This document shows, piece after piece, positions 32,042-42,574 of a stretch of DNA of 64,000 bases (positions are counted from its first letter, which is position 1; each line of letters opens with the position of its first letter). This DNA comes from Bacteroidia bacterium (GTDB lineage Bacteria > Bacteroidota > Bacteroidia > NS11-12g > UBA9320). Position numbers and translations under genes: made by a program. The notes beneath the pieces are model-generated. The model was not told where the DNA came from. It was given only the letters and a program-made list of their open reading frames with translations, and ran no database searches. The stretch lies in assembly GCA_018402155.1 (NCBI GenBank), contig JAGYJG010000001.1:1531001-1595000 (forward strand), given 5' to 3'.

Positions 32042-33122
32042 GACAACACGTATAATTCTAGGTCTACTGGGTTTAGTTCTATTGGTATATTTACTGTGGA
32101 ACGTGCGCACAATTATTTACTATTTTTTCACCTCGGCTATCATTGCATTCATTGCAAGACCACTCGTCATAGTTTTGGGCAAAATCAAGGTTAAAGGCAG
32201 AGTCATGCCTGAATGGCTGAAATCTACTGTAGTACTATTACTATTGTTTAGCTTTTTAATAGGTGCTTTTAGCTATATTGTACCTACCGTGCTCCATCAG
32301 GCTAACTTAATATCTAAAATAGATACGGATACCATAATTGAACAGGTACAGCCACAAATAAAAAGTGGAGAAGAATGGCTAAAAAAAGCGAATATAGAAC
32401 CAGGCCAATTCACTGAAATCATCAAATCTGAGGTAACTAATATTTTTAAAATAGGTGATATCCGTGGCTACATATCAAGCCTTATTGGTGGTCTTTCTGA
32501 TGCTTTAATTGGCCTTTTTTCAATTGTATTTATTAGTTTTTTTCTACTCAAAGATGGCCGTATAGTAGATAATATCGTGGCCAGTCTCACTCCCGACATT
32601 TATTTAGATAAAATCAGAACCATTTTTAATGAAGCAAAAGACCTTCTTTCTCGCTATTTTGTAGGAGTCGTCATTCAGATTTCAATTGTTATGTTGGTTA
32701 TTACCGTAGGGCTAACTATTATAGGGGTGAAAAATGCTTTACTAATAGGTTTATTAGCTGGTATTTTCAACATTATCCCTTACTTGGGCCCAATTTTAGG
32801 TGGCTTGGTTGGTCTCAGTTTAGCAGTTACCACACAGCTCGAGTTCAATCCACTAATGGACATAACAGGTTTTTTATTGTTGGCTATCGTACCATTTATT
32901 ATTGCCCAGTTACTAGATAATTTTATACTCCAACCGTTTATTTTCTCTAAAAGTGTGAAGGCTCACCCTTTGGAAATATTCCTAGTGATATTAGCGGCAG
33001 GGTCACTCGGTGGGGCTGCTGGTATGATAGTAGCTGTGCCTGTGTACTCATTCATTCGTATTGTGGCCAAAGAATTTTTCAACGGTTATAAAGTAGTACA
33101 AGGCTTAACTAAAGATTTGTAG
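32028..33122 (+). CDS. AI-2E family transporter (multi-TM membrane protein)
   Basis: Hydrophobic protein with GIFNIIPYLGPILGGLVGLSLA and PLEIFLVILAAGSLGGAAGMIVAVP typical of the family; start set to MFQNKTTR. Confidence 0.88.
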   Translation: MFQNKTTRIILGLLGLVLLVYLLWNVRTIIYYFFTSAIIAFIARPLVIVLGKIKVKGRVMPEWLKSTVVLLLLFSFLIGAFSYIVPTVLHQANLISKIDTDTIIEQVQPQIKSGEEWLKKANIEPGQFTEIIKSEVTNIFKIGDIRGYISSLIGGLSDALIGLFSIVFISFFLLKDGRIVDNIVASLTPDIYLDKIRTIFNEAKDLLSRYFVGVVIQISIVMLVITVGLTIIGVKNALLIGLLAGIFNIIPYLGPILGGLVGLSLAVTTQLEFNPLMDITGFLLLAIVPFIIAQLLDNFILQPFIFSKSVKAHPLEIFLVILAAGSLGGAAGMIVAVPVYSFIRIVAKEFFNGYKVVQGLTKDL

Positions 33123-33296
33123 ATAGAGATTTGAATAAATAGCTCGCCATAGTTTTAAAATAAGCGTGATTATTTTACTCTTGCAGTAATTTAATTGTAG
33201 TTTTCAAAAATCCTTGTCATTACACTCAGTTGCGAAGCTAAGGCCACATCATTTTAAAAAAAATACACGTACCTACGGGATACACTAAAAAATAAT

Positions 33297-34514
33297 TTAA
33301 TTTCTAACCAACTTATGCGTAACGAAGATACCGTCAATTTCCAATTGTAAAAAATAAATACCTAAAGGTAACTTTCTAGTATCTAAGACATTGGTTCCAT
33401 CAAAAAGCGGTGCTTCTAATACAACCAAGCCGTATGTGTTACATATTTTTAGTGTGCCAACTTCTGCTATATGTATATCTATAGTCAGTCTATTCTCAAA
33501 CGGGTTTGGGCTAATAGCCAGCACTTCTGATAAGTCAAACTCAACTAAATTTGCCGTCTCGCTGCATATCATGTTGTACATAAATAGGGCACTTTCATCT
33601 ATTATTTCTTTTGTCTTTTGGGCATCAAAAAAATACCCCACGTGGGTATTTGCATTAATAGTATTCAAAACACTATATACACCCAAATTTCTTGCGGCAC
33701 TATCCATACTATAACTTCCGCTCAGAGCAATAATATTTTGCCCAAAAATTTGAGCTGCGCCACTTTTGTAAGGTACTGTAGCGTCACCGTTCTCGTGATA
33801 GCTTATAAAAGGTGGATCATTTGCGTCAATCCAACCAACGTCGTGGAGGCCTCCACTAAAGTTTAAGACACCTTTTATATCTACTAGGTGGGTACCATCT
33901 GAAATCCCATCTATCGGCGCATGCCTATCAATAACAGCTTGTATTTCGGTACTAAAAATATCTGTACTGTCTAGCATAGCCGTATGACAAGCTGTAATAC
34001 TCCCAGACGAAATGCCACCTACATACACCCATGACATATCTAGACCGTATGAGTTATCTCCCTTTGCTTCTGTATCTAAAAAATTTAGTGCTGTCTTCAT
34101 ATCCTTGACAGCGCGCAGCACTACATCTTGCATTTCTGACGCACTAGGCAATGGAATTAAAGGTAAGTCGTACAGTCTATAATCTATGGCTACAGCCACA
34201 AAACCTTTGCGAGCAAACCCCTCGCACAACTGCCGCACATCTGCTTTGCTGCCCGTAATAAAACTCCCACCAAAAGCAAGCACTACTAACGGTCTTTTAT
34301 TCTCCAAATCTCCTAAGGGTTCATATATATCCATATATAAATCTACGTCATTTCCTGCTATTGTTTCTCCTTCGCCGTATTTCACATTTTCAATAACCGA
34401 TACATCAGAGAATACATCAACACGATAGCGTTGAGTATTACAAGTAGAGTGATCTTGTGCAAAAAGAAAAACACTTAGAAGTAATGTCACAAGGCCAAAA
34501 TAAACTCTTATCAT
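33297..34514 (-). CDS. Secreted alpha/beta-hydrolase (carboxylesterase-like) with T9SS type A sorting domain
   Basis: Signal peptide, LAFGGSFITGSK oxyanion-type motif, GGISSGS nucleophile elbow, C-terminal LAISPNPFENRLTIDI...GIYFLQLEIDGIFVTHKLVRN. Confidence 0.85.
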   Translation of the reverse strand: MIRVYFGLVTLLLSVFLFAQDHSTCNTQRYRVDVFSDVSVIENVKYGEGETIAGNDVDLYMDIYEPLGDLENKRPLVVLAFGGSFITGSKADVRQLCEGFARKGFVAVAIDYRLYDLPLIPLPSASEMQDVVLRAVKDMKTALNFLDTEAKGDNSYGLDMSWVYVGGISSGSITACHTAMLDSTDIFSTEIQAVIDRHAPIDGISDGTHLVDIKGVLNFSGGLHDVGWIDANDPPFISYHENGDATVPYKSGAAQIFGQNIIALSGSYSMDSAARNLGVYSVLNTINANTHVGYFFDAQKTKEIIDESALFMYNMICSETANLVEFDLSEVLAISPNPFENRLTIDIHIAEVGTLKICNTYGLVVLEAPLFDGTNVLDTRKLPLGIYFLQLEIDGIFVTHKLVRN

Positions 34515-34518
34515 TTCA

Positions 34519-34526
34519 CAAATATA
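34519..34526 (-). promoter_or_regulatory. -7 box TATATTTG upstream of the secreted hydrolase
   Basis: caaatata on plus strand; 4 nt upstream of the ATG at 34514. Confidence 0.45.
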
Positions 34527-34609
34527 GAATAAAATGCTCCTATTAAACTTCGGAGCAAAAATTTAATTAGGTATCGCTCACAGTTGTATATTGCAGTCCA
34601 TTTAGAATT

Positions 34610-35512
34610 ATGAGAAAGATAATAAATACCATCATTCTTTTTTTGAGCACTCTCAGTTTGCCAGCCCAAACCTATAAAAGCCTCAATTGGTCTGGCAATA
34701 TCTATTTGGGAACTAGCAATATGATGGGCGATTTGGGTGGTAGTAATTTTGTAGGTAGCAGAGGTATTTTCGACTATGATTTTAGGTCAAATAGGTTAGC
34801 TGGAGGCCTGGGACTAAATTTGCACACGTCGGGTAGTTTTAGTTTAGGGTTTAATTTTTTGGCTACACGCCTATCTGGAAACGATGCATATTCCAAACAA
34901 GATTTTCAAGCAAAACGTAATCTCTCTGTGCGTACCGACCTTTTAGAAGTAGACCTAGTAATAGAATACCGCCCATTCAGTAGGAGTAAAGGTTTTAATC
35001 GATTTTATGTATACAGCGGCGTGGGCGGCATGTATTACCAACCAAAAGCAAAGCTCAATGACGAATGGTTTAAACTCAGAGAAATGGGAACCGAAGGACA
35101 ATATCTATCTGATGGTAACGGCCCTTATGGAGAACTTCAGGTGGTAGTACCTTACGGATTAGGTTATAAATTTAGGGTAGCCAAAAGCCTATCTTTGATA
35201 GCAGATCTTGGGTTTAGAAAAACATTTACCGACTATTTAGACGACGTAAGCACCACGTATCCAGATCCGGAAGCACTAGCAGCTTCAGGCAATACCGTAC
35301 CTCAAACCACCCTCTTAGCAGATAGAAGCAATGTAGGTATGCCTGTTGGCTCACCACGAGGTAATCCTGAAAAAGACGATAGTTTTCATGTATTATCACT
35401 AAAGTTAGAATATATTTTTGGAGGTAAAAGTGGTGACGGATGCTACTATAATAGCAATCCCCCAAAAACACGCAGTACTAAAATAAACCAACGTAGAATG
35501 TTTATGAAGTAG
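34610..35512 (+). CDS. Outer-membrane beta-barrel protein (DUF6089-like)
   Basis: Signal peptide, alternating beta-strand pattern, GNIYLGTSNMMGDLGGSNFVG, KLEYIFGG ending. Confidence 0.65.
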   Translation: MRKIINTIILFLSTLSLPAQTYKSLNWSGNIYLGTSNMMGDLGGSNFVGSRGIFDYDFRSNRLAGGLGLNLHTSGSFSLGFNFLATRLSGNDAYSKQDFQAKRNLSVRTDLLEVDLVIEYRPFSRSKGFNRFYVYSGVGGMYYQPKAKLNDEWFKLREMGTEGQYLSDGNGPYGELQVVVPYGLGYKFRVAKSLSLIADLGFRKTFTDYLDDVSTTYPDPEALAASGNTVPQTTLLADRSNVGMPVGSPRGNPEKDDSFHVLSLKLEYIFGGKSGDGCYYNSNPPKTRSTKINQRRMFMK

Positions 35513-35597
35513 GTCAGAACCTGCTATACAAAAACCTTAAAATTGTAGGCTACACCATTTCAAAAACTTCTTGAAACTATTTTTCTTGCATTAACAG

Positions 35598-36158
35598 CTA
35601 ACTGCTATACTCGTTCATAGCTCCGTTCAGTCCTTTAATTATCCAAGATTCTATGGCCTTGCAAGCTCGATCTTTTTGCAATGCTACTTCTGTAGCCTCT
35701 TTCTCGTTCCATTGGCCCAGCACAAAATCTACTTGTTTACCTGGAGAAAAATCTCCTCCAGCACCAAAACGTATTCTATCGTATTTATCTGTCCCTAATT
35801 GCGATTCTATATCCTTCAATCCGTTGTGTCCACCGGGACTTCCCTTTCCCCTAATCCTAAGTTTTCCCAGATCTATAGCTATATCATCGGTTATTACTAG
35901 CAGATTATTGAGCTGTATTCGTTCGGTATTCATCCAATGTTTCACAGCCTTTCCACTGAGATTCATGTAGGTAGTGGGTTTTATGCACACTATTTGCTTA
36001 CCTCTAAATTTAAATTTAGCCACAGAGGCCAATCTTCCTATGTCCCAAGTTACGTCCTGCTCTTTTACCCATTGGTCTAGCACTTCAAAACCTATATTGT
36101 GCCTCGTGTTGTCATATTCTGAGCCTATGTTTCCTAATCCTACTATTAAAAATTTCAT
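35598..36158 (-). CDS. pth: Peptidyl-tRNA hydrolase
   Basis: MKFLIVGLGNIGSEYDNTRHNIGF, KPTTYMNLSGKAV, GKGSPGGHNGLKDIE; start set to MKFL. Confidence 0.95.
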   Translation of the reverse strand: MKFLIVGLGNIGSEYDNTRHNIGFEVLDQWVKEQDVTWDIGRLASVAKFKFRGKQIVCIKPTTYMNLSGKAVKHWMNTERIQLNNLLVITDDIAIDLGKLRIRGKGSPGGHNGLKDIESQLGTDKYDRIRFGAGGDFSPGKQVDFVLGQWNEKEATEVALQKDRACKAIESWIIKGLNGAMNEYSS

Positions 36159-36207
36159 CGGATCTGTTATTCTTTGGTTTAAAAATTGTTTTATCCAGGT
36201 ATACATC

Positions 36208-37422
36208 TCAATTCATGTTTGAAATAGGCGTTTTACCTGCCTTAAATGAGGGGAAAAGCGAAATAAGATAGCCTAAAATACTCACTGTAGCCAAGGTAAG
36301 CACTACATCTCTGAGTAGCAATTTTATAGGGTAAGCTTCTACGATAGCGTTTTCTATGCGAAGCCAACCAAAGTATTGCTGAGAGAGTACCACAACTACT
36401 GCTATCAAAATACCCATTGCTCCACCTAACATAGCAATATAGCTACCTTGCCAAATAAATACTTTGCGAATATCCGCCTCCTGAGCGCCCATGCTTTTCA
36501 GTATACCAATGTCCTTTTTTTTATCGAGCACCAGCATTATCAATGAGCCAAAAATATTGAATGAAGAGATTATAAGCACCAATACTAGAACGGCAAACGT
36601 AAACCACTTTTCGCTGCTAAAAATTTTATATATAAGCTCGTTTAATTCCCTTCGTGTTTTTATCTCCCAACCACTTCCTAGACTATTTTTTAGTGCATCT
36701 CTAACTGTATTTGGATCTGTACCTTTGCGCAAGGCAATATCTAGTGAGCTTATAGCATTGGGATATGAGAGAAGTTCCTGAGCAAAATCTAGCGAGGTTA
36801 TAAAAACTTCATTATCTACCTCTTCGTGCACCAAAAAAATTCCGCTAATTCTGAGGTATTTTGTACTTAACGCTGCCATTGGATTCAGTGAGCTAAATTC
36901 CACGTCTCGGCGTGGCACAAAAACGGTAACCAACTCTGGACTTCCTGGAAATAGATTTAGCTTATGGCTCAAGCCTCCACCAAATACACCAAAATACCGC
37001 GAAGAATCTCCCAAACTAAAACTGCCTAAGACAACAAGAGAGTCAAATTTTTGCTTGTCTATAGCACGGTCTACGCCTCTTATTTTTGCTATTTCTTGGT
37101 GGTTATCGTATTTAATCACCACTTTTTCTTCCAAAGATTGAGACACATTAGTTACGCCTTCTAGAGCTAGTATCTTCCCTTTAAGGTCGTCGGTGTACTC
37201 AAATGTCTTTTTGCCTGTTGCTGTTATCTTTATTTCGGGGTCATAGTTATTGAGCATACCCTCTACCAGTTGTTCAAAGCCATTGAACGTGGAAAGTACG
37301 ACAATCATAGCAAAGGCCCCCACGCCAAAACCAAGCATAGCAATGCCGGTTATGATGTTGATAGCGTTAATTTTCTTTTTAGAAAATAAGTACCGGTATG
37401 CTATAAAGAGTGGTAGTCTCAC
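36208..37422 (-). CDS. FtsX-like/LolC-LolE-type ABC transporter permease
   Basis: FIAYRYLFSKKKINAINIITGIAMLG, GSLIMLVLDKKKDIGILKSMGA, four TM segments. Confidence 0.9.
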   Translation of the reverse strand: MRLPLFIAYRYLFSKKKINAINIITGIAMLGFGVGAFAMIVVLSTFNGFEQLVEGMLNNYDPEIKITATGKKTFEYTDDLKGKILALEGVTNVSQSLEEKVVIKYDNHQEIAKIRGVDRAIDKQKFDSLVVLGSFSLGDSSRYFGVFGGGLSHKLNLFPGSPELVTVFVPRRDVEFSSLNPMAALSTKYLRISGIFLVHEEVDNEVFITSLDFAQELLSYPNAISSLDIALRKGTDPNTVRDALKNSLGSGWEIKTRRELNELIYKIFSSEKWFTFAVLVLVLIISSFNIFGSLIMLVLDKKKDIGILKSMGAQEADIRKVFIWQGSYIAMLGGAMGILIAVVVVLSQQYFGWLRIENAIVEAYPIKLLLRDVVLTLATVSILGYLISLFPSFKAGKTPISNMN

Positions 37423-37429
37423 CCTTGAT

Positions 37430-37768
37430 TTACAAATTATCCAATAACCTATTAATTCGGGCTGCGTGATCCATAGTCTCGTCTAGGTAAAAATTAAGCT
37501 CAGGTATTTTACGTATCCTTTTTCCTATAGCTTGCGCTAGTTCTTGGCGTATTTCCTTATTATGAAACTCAATTGTTTGCAGACTTTTTTGTTTGTCCTT
37601 ACTGCTAAGTATACTTACATAAACTTTGGCTAGACCTAGGTCAGCAGTGGCTTTTACCTCTATTACAGTAACAAATTCTCCTGGTAAAATACGGTAGCAA
37701 AATCGTGAAAGAATTGGCGCTATGTCACGTTGTATAGCTCTCGATATTTTCTCTGTGCGGAGACTCAT
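37430..37768 (-). CDS. rbfA: Ribosome-binding factor A
   Basis: REIRQELAQAIGKRIRKIPELNFYLDETMDHAARIN. Confidence 0.92.
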   Translation of the reverse strand: MSLRTEKISRAIQRDIAPILSRFCYRILPGEFVTVIEVKATADLGLAKVYVSILSSKDKQKSLQTIEFHNKEIRQELAQAIGKRIRKIPELNFYLDETMDHAARINRLLDNL

Positions 37769-38691
37769 TATCGAAGGCTAAACTCAGCCGATCCCATTTT
37801 GTGATCTCGACTAAAAACATTGATAATATACTCACCTGCTGTCATGCCATCTGTTTTAGGAATAGAAAAACTTCCTTGTTCGTTAGAATTTTTGAAATTG
37901 ACTACTTTCTTTACCGAGTATTGTTTCTTCCCCCCGTCAAAATTACCTAACCCAGATCCAGCGTCTTTGCTTACAAGCACAGCTCCTCCAGGTTTTACTA
38001 CTTGAAAAAATAGCTCTTTTTCTCCTTTTTCAGCTAAATCATTATTGGCAAGGGTGTAGGCGATATCAATCTTATCTAGTTTACTCAATTTATCTGTTGT
38101 TTTGTACTCACCAAAAATGGCATCTCTGAGCGGTTTAACATCTAAGGCTTTAAGAAAAATGCGCGAGCCTACCTCGACTTGCTTAGTGAGCTCTGTATTT
38201 ACTACTACCATTTCAGCAACCTTCTCTTTTTCTAATTCTACCTGTTTTTGTATACTGTAGTTCTCATCTTTTAGGTATTGATTTTCTTTACTCAATTCCT
38301 CTATTTCTGCCTCTAATGCTGCCACCCTAGATTTTAGACTAGTCAGCTCTTCTTTAGCTTTCGCCAGCTCTGCACTAGTCAGTTTACCACTACTCAGATT
38401 TCTTCTCAGCTGGGCTACTTTAAGCTGTATCTCAGCATCTCTAACCTCAATTATACTATCCAACTCAGCATTTTGTCCAGTTTTCGTAGCCAGATTTAAT
38501 CGCAACTCTTCCTCCACCTTTTTTAGCTCTTCTAACTCTGAAGTAGTATCTACGAGCTCTATTTCAGTAGTCTTCAATACCTCATTTTTAGTCACCAATT
38601 GATAGATTAAACCTATGTTTATTAGTAATAAAGCGAAGATCATTATGAATAATAATCGCTTACTTTTTTTGTCTTTTACGTTTTCGCTCAT
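37768..38691 (-). CDS. Hypothetical membrane-anchored coiled-coil protein with C-terminal beta domain
   Basis: N-terminal TM helix (LLFIMIFALLLINIGLIYQL), long Glu/Lys/Leu coiled coil, then FFQVVKPGGAVLVSKDAG... globular tail. Confidence 0.75.
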   Translation of the reverse strand: MSENVKDKKSKRLLFIMIFALLLINIGLIYQLVTKNEVLKTTEIELVDTTSELEELKKVEEELRLNLATKTGQNAELDSIIEVRDAEIQLKVAQLRRNLSSGKLTSAELAKAKEELTSLKSRVAALEAEIEELSKENQYLKDENYSIQKQVELEKEKVAEMVVVNTELTKQVEVGSRIFLKALDVKPLRDAIFGEYKTTDKLSKLDKIDIAYTLANNDLAEKGEKELFFQVVKPGGAVLVSKDAGSGLGNFDGGKKQYSVKKVVNFKNSNEQGSFSIPKTDGMTAGEYIINVFSRDHKMGSAEFSLR

Positions 38692-38785
38692 GATTTTTTT
38701 TATTTTTTTTAATAGTACCTTAAAAGCCCCATACTAGGAAGCTCTGAACGGTACACAAATGTAATATAATTTAGTAAACGCTGCA

Positions 38786-41062
38786 TTAGACGTTTTGTTG
38801 TTTTATAAGATTTAGTGCACTTCCTGCTTTGTACCAATCTATTTGAGCTTGATTGTAGGTATGGTTTGCATCAAAGATATCTGAACTACCGTCTGCATGA
38901 TTTAGTTTAATCTGCAATGGTACCCCAGGCGTAAAGTTGTCTAATCCCAAAATATCAATGATATCGTGCTCTTGAATTTTTTCATAATCAGCAGGATCTG
39001 AAAAAGTAAGTCCAAGCATCCCTTGTTTTTTTAGGTTAGTCTCATGTATACGTGCAAAAGATTTTACAATAACGGCCATTACACCAAGATGTCGAGGCTC
39101 CATAGCAGCGTGCTCTCTACTGCTACCTTCACCGTAGTTTTCTTCTCCAAAAACCACAGATCTATCACCGCTAGCTTTTATAGCTCTTGCTACTTTAGGT
39201 ACTCCTTCATATTGCTCAGTGTAAGGATTTCGCACGGTATCTGTTTTGTCATTGAATGCATTTACCGCACCTATTAGACAGTTATTTGAAATATTGTCTA
39301 AGTGACCTCTATAAGCCAACCACGGACCAGCCATACTGATGTGGTCGGTAGTACATTTTCCTTTAGTCTTGATAAGCAGCTTGAGGCCCATTAAATCTCC
39401 ACCTGTATTTGGAGTAAACGGAGTTAGCAGTTGCAGGCGTTTAGAATCTGGGGCTACAGCTACTTGCACAGCACTTCCATCTTCTAGTGGTTCAAGGTAA
39501 CCATTATCTTCTACACCAAAACCTTGCGGTGGTAATTCAAAGCCTGTGGGCTCGTCAAGCATTACTTCTTCTCCCTTATCATTAATAAGCGTATCGGTAG
39601 CTGGATTGAAATCTAGCCTACCTGCTAGCGAAATGGCTGCTACAATCTCTGGTGAGGCTACAAACGCGTGAGTGTTTGGATTACCATCGGCTCGCTTACT
39701 AAAGTTTCTATTAAACGAATGAATAATACTATTTTTTGGTGCATTTTTGGGGTCACTATACCTAGCCCATTGGCCTATACATGGACCACATGCATTGGTA
39801 AAAATAGTAGCATCAAGGTCTTCAAAAATACCCAACAAGCCATCGCGCTCTGCAGTAAAGCGCACGGTTTCTGAACCCGGGTTGATACCCAGTTGAGATT
39901 TCATTTTTATACCCTTATCCAAGGCTTGTTTGGCTATAGATGCCGCTCTGCTCAGATCTTCGTAAGAGGAGTTGGTGCACGAGCCTATAAGCCCCCATTC
40001 TACGTCAAGTGGCCACCCATTAGCTTCTGCCTTTTCTTTCATTTCTCCTACCTTGGTATCTAGGTCGGGGGTAAATGGACCATTCATCAATGGTGCCAAT
40101 TCAGATAAATTTATTTCTATTACTTGATCAAAGTACAACTCAGGGTTGGCATACACTTCATCGTCTCCAGTAAGGTGTGCTTTCACCCCATTGGCGAGCG
40201 CTGCCACTTCTGCTCTACCTGTAGCTTGTAGGTAGCGTTCCATACTTTCATCGTACCCAAAAGTAGAGGTAGTAGCACCTATTTCTGCACCCATATTGCA
40301 AATAGTCCCTTTACCCGTGCAGCTCATCGATTTTGCTCCTTCGCCAAAATATTCTACTATAGCGCCTGTACCACCTTTTACGGTCAGTATTCCAGCTACT
40401 TTGAGTATCACATCCTTAGGTGCAGACCATCCGCTGAGCTTACCAGTAAGCTTTACACCTATTAGTTTGGGAAATTTTAGCTCCCAAGGCATACCTGCCA
40501 TCACATCTACAGCATCGGCACCACCCACTCCTATTGCTACCATGCCAAGTCCGCCAGCATTTACGGTATGTGAGTCTGTTCCTATCATCATGCCACCCGG
40601 GAAAGCGTAATTTTCTAATACTACTTGGTGTATTATACCCGCTCCAGGTTTCCAAAAACCTATACCGTATTTGTTGGATACTGATTCTAGAAAGTTAAAC
40701 ACTTCATTGGATGTATTGAGTGCGTGCTGCAAATCTTCGTCTGCTCCCATTTTAGCTTGTATGAGGTGGTCGCAGTGCACAGTAGTAGGCACGGCTACTT
40801 TAGATTTTCCAGCTTGCATAAATTGTAGCAGCGCCATTTGGGCAGTAGCATCTTGGCAGGCAATTCTGTCTGGTGCAAAGTCTACGTAGTCTTTTCCACG
40901 TTGGTATACTGTGGTAGCATTACCATCCCACAGATGGCTATACAATATTTTTTCGGCAAGAGTTAGCGGTTTTCCCACTACTTCTCTTGCTGCATTCACC
41001 TTGCTTTCAAGGTTTTGGTATGTTTTTTTGATTAAATCTAAGTCAAATACTTTGTGTTCCAT
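38786..41062 (-). CDS. acn: Aconitate hydratase
   Basis: [63 protein letters not shown]; start set to MEHKVFD. Confidence 0.96.
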   Translation of the reverse strand: MEHKVFDLDLIKKTYQNLESKVNAAREVVGKPLTLAEKILYSHLWDGNATTVYQRGKDYVDFAPDRIACQDATAQMALLQFMQAGKSKVAVPTTVHCDHLIQAKMGADEDLQHALNTSNEVFNFLESVSNKYGIGFWKPGAGIIHQVVLENYAFPGGMMIGTDSHTVNAGGLGMVAIGVGGADAVDVMAGMPWELKFPKLIGVKLTGKLSGWSAPKDVILKVAGILTVKGGTGAIVEYFGEGAKSMSCTGKGTICNMGAEIGATTSTFGYDESMERYLQATGRAEVAALANGVKAHLTGDDEVYANPELYFDQVIEINLSELAPLMNGPFTPDLDTKVGEMKEKAEANGWPLDVEWGLIGSCTNSSYEDLSRAASIAKQALDKGIKMKSQLGINPGSETVRFTAERDGLLGIFEDLDATIFTNACGPCIGQWARYSDPKNAPKNSIIHSFNRNFSKRADGNPNTHAFVASPEIVAAISLAGRLDFNPATDTLINDKGEEVMLDEPTGFELPPQGFGVEDNGYLEPLEDGSAVQVAVAPDSKRLQLLTPFTPNTGGDLMGLKLLIKTKGKCTTDHISMAGPWLAYRGHLDNISNNCLIGAVNAFNDKTDTVRNPYTEQYEGVPKVARAIKASGDRSVVFGEENYGEGSSREHAAMEPRHLGVMAVIVKSFARIHETNLKKQGMLGLTFSDPADYEKIQEHDIIDILGLDNFTPGVPLQIKLNHADGSSDIFDANHTYNQAQIDWYKAGSALNLIKQQNV

Positions 41063-41070
41063 AAGGTGCG

Positions 41071-41078
41071 CAAAAATA
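41071..41078 (-). promoter_or_regulatory. -7 box TATTTTTG upstream of acn
   Basis: caaaaata on plus strand; 8 nt upstream of the ATG at 41062. Confidence 0.45.
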
Positions 41079-41354
41079 AGCCGACTAAGCATATTTGCCT
41101 AATTATTGAGGGTAATTTATAGATATTCAAAACGGTGCTTGTTTTCGGTAGGGGTGCGTAAATAGTACATCAAAACACTAAAAAAACCTTCTTATCACCA
41201 GTAAGATTTATATTACAAAAAAAGTTTCACTATGAATATGGTGCTTCTCAGGCCATACAAAGCCATCCTTTGCCGCCCATTACTTTTTTTTATAGAGATC
41301 ACACTTTCTTAAAATGAAGTTAGTTAATTTCACGATCTAACTAATTAAAAAATT

Positions 41355-41438
41355 ATGAAACACAACACTATTCTTAAAACTACAGACGGTCGGAATTTTA
41401 CAATAAAAAATACCTTTTTAACATCTACGGGAGGATGA
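41355..41438 (+). CDS. Short upstream ORF (27 aa) overlapping the T9SS gene start (ATGA)
   Basis: ATG...MKHNTILKTTDGRNFTIKNTFLTSTGG-TGA; stop overlaps the ATG at 41435; GGGAGG precedes the downstream ATG. Confidence 0.4.
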   Translation: MKHNTILKTTDGRNFTIKNTFLTSTGG

Positions 41439-42298
41439 ACTACATAAGCACCCTATCGTTTTTCGCTATCAGCGCACAAGTCGCTGCACAGTCTTTTCCA
41501 AATCTCGACTTTGAGCTTGGCACAGATAGTATAGCAGATCACTGGGAGGTAACTGGCAATGGTAAAGCCTACAGGCTATCGGAAGATAGCCTGTTAGGAT
41601 ATCGCGTCTCCTCCCCTGACAACTATTTCATGAAAATAGCTTTAGACGACACGAACACTCTTGAAGTGGTTTCGCTCACTACTCGAGCAGTTTTTGACAA
41701 TCAGATGTTCACTCGTATGTGGATGAGGATCTATTCCTATTGTGCAGATACGACAAGAAATGTAATGGCTCAGGTGATTTTTAAGGGTTACAATTGGGAT
41801 GAAACTACCCAAAGCAGAGTATATTTATTCGAGTTTGAAAATTTCCCCATAAGGAGCTATACACGCTCATTTGGCTTGCCAAAAAAGGATATTCTTCTGG
41901 GCTATAGCGGCATACCTGGATACCATAGCAATCTAAAACCAGATAGTATAGAATTTCAGACTATTGTTAGGGATTTGTTTCCTACCGAAAAAGAAACCTA
42001 TTTGTATGTAGACGATATCCAATTTGAGTCCTATACCGCATCTATTTCCAAACTAGAGTCTAACTTGGGAGTAACGGTTTACCCAAATCCTGCATCCACC
42101 TCTTTTTCTGTACACTTTGATGATCATAGAGCGCATACTGTAGAACTGCACTCCCTCTCTGGGCAATTGCTCCAAAAACTCCATAGCGTGTCTGACGGCG
42201 GAGAAATAGACTTAAGTGGATATGATTCTGGGATTTACATTGTTCATATACTAGACTCAAAACTCGTACGCAAAGCAATAAAACTGGTAAAGTATTGA
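41435..42298 (+). CDS. Hypothetical secreted protein with T9SS type A C-terminal sorting domain
   Basis: Signal-like N-terminus; C-terminal VTVYPNPASTSFSVHF...GIYIVHILDSKLVRKAIKLVKY. Confidence 0.8.
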   Translation: MNYISTLSFFAISAQVAAQSFPNLDFELGTDSIADHWEVTGNGKAYRLSEDSLLGYRVSSPDNYFMKIALDDTNTLEVVSLTTRAVFDNQMFTRMWMRIYSYCADTTRNVMAQVIFKGYNWDETTQSRVYLFEFENFPIRSYTRSFGLPKKDILLGYSGIPGYHSNLKPDSIEFQTIVRDLFPTEKETYLYVDDIQFESYTASISKLESNLGVTVYPNPASTSFSVHFDDHRAHTVELHSLSGQLLQKLHSVSDGGEIDLSGYDSGIYIVHILDSKLVRKAIKLVKY

Positions 42299-42574
42299 CC
42301 TAGGATAGTGAGAACATACTCAAAATACAAACACTGACTATGTAGGCAATAGCAATCAAGATAGAGAAATATGGTCATCTGTACTGTACGATATACACCA
42401 AACTCTGGGCGAAGAGGTATCCAATACACTGATTTTTGAGCACTTGTTTTACTTGACTTTGAGGAGCAGCATCAAAACAAGCAGCAAAATTATCCTATAT
42501 ACCTATAAGTAAGAATACAGTAAATTTATACCGTACAAGCTCACGCTAATATGCTAGCAAAAACATCTTTTCTA

